In this document: one piece after another, positions 35,122-36,210 of the stretch
Layout of the letters: every line of letters starts with the position of its first letter
How positions within the stretch are numbered: the first letter of the stretch is position 1
DNA from: JABWCQ01 sp964530625
GTDB lineage: Bacteria; Electryoneota; RPQS01
Assembly (NCBI GenBank): GCA_964530625.1
Contig: CAZHAK010000028.1
Span: 1-36,210, forward strand
Direction: 5' to 3'
DNA: 36,210 nucleotides
Notes under the pieces: model-generated
What the model saw: only the letters and a program-made list of their open reading frames with translations
The model's database searches: none
Told to the model about the DNA's origin: nothing
Made by a program: the position numbers and the translations under genes

Positions 35122-35152
35122 GGTGCGGAGTGGAATCTCTCCACCCCGCACC
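35122..35152 (-). terminator. Stem-loop between pilA and pilT
   Basis: A 13-position stem with one mismatch (arm GGTGCGGGGTGGA on the minus strand) and a 5-nt loop, 12 nt after the pilA stop. No U-run follows at once; a TTGTTTT patch lies about 5 nt on. Its position suits partial termination or protection of an abundant pilin mRNA. Confidence 0.5.
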
Positions 35153-35163
35153 ACATGCATTAC

Positions 35164-35592
35164 CTATAGATCGTCAGGTTCGGGCAAACCGTAACCAAGC
35201 CACTTGCCTTCCTTAACTTGGTAACGAACAATTTTGCCAGCGCCGCCGCGCATCTGGTCCGTTGACGTCGCTACAATCTCGTCTGGAGGACTTCCTTGCA
35301 GATTGAATGTCCATTGAAGGGTGGTCGACTCAGACAGTCGAAGATAGCGTGCGTCCGACAGGTCTTCTACACTAGCAGGATAGTCGCCACGATCCTGATA
35401 GTAAATTTGATAGGCTTGCCAGATTGAACTGATGGCGGTCTTGGCGTCGCTGGCGCGAGCGCTTTCAACGTACTCAAGATAAATCGGCACTGAAATCGCT
35501 GCGAGAATGGCCACAATGACCACCACGATCAGGATTTCGATAAGGGTAAATCCCTTCTGATTCTTCCGCCGACGCGTAAGTCGGTTTAACAT
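35164..35592 (-). CDS. pilA: Type IV major pilin PilA
   Basis: 142 residues. A 14-residue basic leader ends NQKG, then the classic mature start FTLIEILIVVVIVAILAAIS with Phe1 and Glu5, giving a 128-residue pilin. The C-terminal domain is small and has no cysteines, so no disulfide-bonded D-region; the segment AKTAISSIWQAYQIYYQDRG is like GspG-type pseudopilins, and a pseudopilin role cannot be excluded. Position first in the locus, a full Glu5 and the strong promoter region argue for the major subunit. The start has GGAGGA 6-7 nt upstream. Confidence 0.92.
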   Translation of the reverse strand: MLNRLTRRRKNQKGFTLIEILIVVVIVAILAAISVPIYLEYVESARASDAKTAISSIWQAYQIYYQDRGDYPASVEDLSDARYLRLSESTTLQWTFNLQGSPPDEIVATSTDQMRGGAGKIVRYQVKEGKWLGYGLPEPDDL

Positions 35593-35767
35593 GATTCTTC
35601 CTCCATAAATGGATTGCCGTTGCAGATTGCCCGTGCTCGTATCGCATGCCTTGCACGGTCCTCCATGAACTTAGTAACCCTCAACTTACGATGTGAGTGT
35701 CAAATTATCAAGTCCTCAAAGGCTCGTAGAAAAACTCAGGCTCCTTGCAACATAAGAACTTACGGCA

Positions 35768-35796
35768 ATATTCAAGCCCTTTTGAGGTTTGAATAT
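35768..35796. repeat. Inverted repeat ATATTCAA/TTGAATAT in the pilA leader
   Basis: Perfect 8-bp arms separated by 13 nt, centred near 35782. It begins about 8 nt inside the predicted pilA transcript, so it could be a 5' RNA stem-loop or a repressor operator. Confidence 0.6.
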
Positions 35797-35810
35797 CTCA
35801 GCGTAACTCC

Positions 35811-35839
35811 AATATAATCAACACTGCATACTATTGCAA
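35811..35839 (-). promoter_or_regulatory. Predicted pilA promoter
   Basis: Minus-strand TTGCAA and TATATT with an exact 17-nt spacer. The -10 flank reads TATATTGG, one base from the TAnnTTTG form. Predicted start near 35804, giving a leader of about 210 nt. The -35 overlaps the last of the 9-bp repeats. Confidence 0.5.
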
Positions 35840-35879
35840 TCTATGCAAACCGTGCAAATCGTGCAGATTGTGCATTTAG
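35835..35879. repeat. Five tandem 9-bp TGCA-headed repeats at the pilA promoter
   Basis: TGCA recurs at 35835, 35844, 35853, 35862 and 35871, exactly every 9 bp, in units TGCAATCTA, TGCAAACCG, TGCAAATCG, TGCAGATTG and TGCATTTAG. A sixth TGCA lies 10 bp away at 35825. The array covers the -35 and about 40 bp upstream of the pilA promoter, the place where an activator would bind. Confidence 0.7.
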
Positions 35880-36061
35880 AGGCATCCCCGCCGTGATTCT
35901 ACTGCACTCCACGGTCGCGAGATCGAGAGGCAAGCACTCTTGCGAAGCACGCCTAGTCACAGTTCAAATAAGGCGATTGCACTCTCAATCAACACCCCTT
36001 GTCTCAGGATCACCCAAATGCATCGGGTGGTTAAGTGTATCTAGATCTGACCACGTGCTTA

Positions 36062-36092
36062 AAAGGCGAGTACTGTGAAAGCACTCGCCTTT
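36062..36092 (-). terminator. Intrinsic terminator downstream of tRNA-Pro
   Basis: 12-bp stem (AAAGGCGAGTGC with GTACTCGCCTTT, one G-T pair) and 7-nt loop, followed by one further T on the minus strand (four T in a row at the 3' arm). It lies about 75 nt past the tRNA 3' end. The stem is A/T-flanked on both strands, so it may work both ways. Confidence 0.7.
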
Positions 36093-36165
36093 ATGTCGTT
36101 TATGACCTTGAGTCTGCTCAATCCCATTGCTGACGGCCTTAGAAATGAATTGATCCTCCACCTTG

Positions 36166-36210
36166 TCGGGGCGGCCGGATTTGAACCGACGACCCTCTGC
36201 TCCCAAAGCA
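36166..36210 (-). tRNA. tRNA-Pro (anticodon UGG), 5' part beyond the window
   Basis: Minus strand shows the anticodon loop TTTGGGA with stem TGC/GCA, giving anticodon TGG. It is followed by a T-arm with stem GTCGG/CCGGC and loop TTCAAAT, and an acceptor strand CGCCCCG with discriminator A. The 3' CCA is not encoded. The 5' half lies outside the window. Confidence 0.88.

Larger units (their letters stand above)
35593..36061. other. Gene-free regulatory region upstream of pilA
   Basis: No credible gene on either strand. Contains, reading away from pilA, about 175 nt of untranslated leader, a palindrome, a promoter and 9-bp repeats (listed separately), then about 180 nt in which I see only a weak CACCC/GGGTG inverted repeat (near 36011-36029) before the tRNA terminator. 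Confidence 0.7.

Noticed and set aside
17786..35592. Type II secretion system instead of type IV pili
   Set aside because: PilT with its retraction motif, PilM, and a separate PilN and PilO argue for pili, although the PilP-like and PilA proteins share GspC and GspG features.
35825..35879. CRISPR array or replication-origin iterons
   Set aside because: Units are only 9 bp with no spacers, and no cas, rep or dnaA gene or DnaA boxes are nearby; a promoter-linked regulatory array fits better.
35985..36206. 73-codon minus-strand frame at the right end
   Set aside because: It reads through the tRNA-Pro gene (RRFKSGRP is the usual translation of a T-arm) and its terminator.

Overview
This is a dense stretch of bacterial chromosome. 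Every protein gene I can support lies on the minus strand, so transcription runs from high to low coordinates. Four features point to an uncultured lineage of the FCB superphylum (Bacteroidetes/Chlorobi/Fibrobacteres and related candidate phyla) that carries type IV pili: (i) a secreted protein with a type IX secretion C-terminal sorting tail (motif NYPNPFNPTT); (ii) a TPR–ExbB–ExbD–ExbD–TonB–substrate-binding-lipoprotein operon; (iii) a GlmU-like nucleotidyltransferase/acyltransferase fusion of the alternative type seen in that group; (iv) promoter -10 elements resembling TAnnTTTG. The lineage is inference. No phage, transposon, CRISPR array or rRNA gene was seen.

Layout in transcription order. 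(1) 36166-36210: 3' part of a tRNA-Pro(UGG), followed by an intrinsic terminator. (2) 35593-36061: gene-free regulatory region ahead of pilA, with a convincing promoter, five 9-bp TGCA-headed direct repeats at and upstream of its -35, and a palindrome just inside the predicted transcript. (3) 17786-35592: an almost complete type IV pilus locus: pilA, pilT, three divergent minor-pilin-like genes, pilM, pilN, pilO, a PilP-like gene, pilQ, an SLBB-domain export-type protein, a large Ig-repeat lipoprotein, pilB, pilC and pilD. The SLBB protein and the Ig lipoprotein are the unusual components. (4) 15617-17662: a T9SS-sorted exoprotein with its own likely promoter. (5) 10444-15499: obg, dprA, the GlmU-like gene and ctpA, packed with overlaps or 1-nt gaps. 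(6) 4236-10260: a TonB energising operon (TPR lipoprotein, exbB, two exbD, tonB), the decayed remnant of a second TonB C-terminal domain, a small two-helix membrane protein, and a PstS-like lipoprotein. (7) 1-4163: gcvT, comB and ftsK, the last running off the left edge within a few residues of its expected end.

The pilus genes supply the retraction motor (PilT), extension motor (PilB), platform (PilC), inner-membrane alignment complex (PilM/N/O and PilP-like), outer-membrane secretin (PilQ), processing peptidase (PilD) and pilins. The SLBB and Ig genes sit between pilQ and pilB, and SLBB overlaps pilQ, so they are probably made with the secretin and may act at the outer membrane or cell surface. 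Strong stem-loops lie just after many stop codons, mostly without a U-tract, and may set the relative expression of genes in these long transcripts. About 11 of 28 genes start with GTG or TTG, so several starts given here differ from the first ATG.
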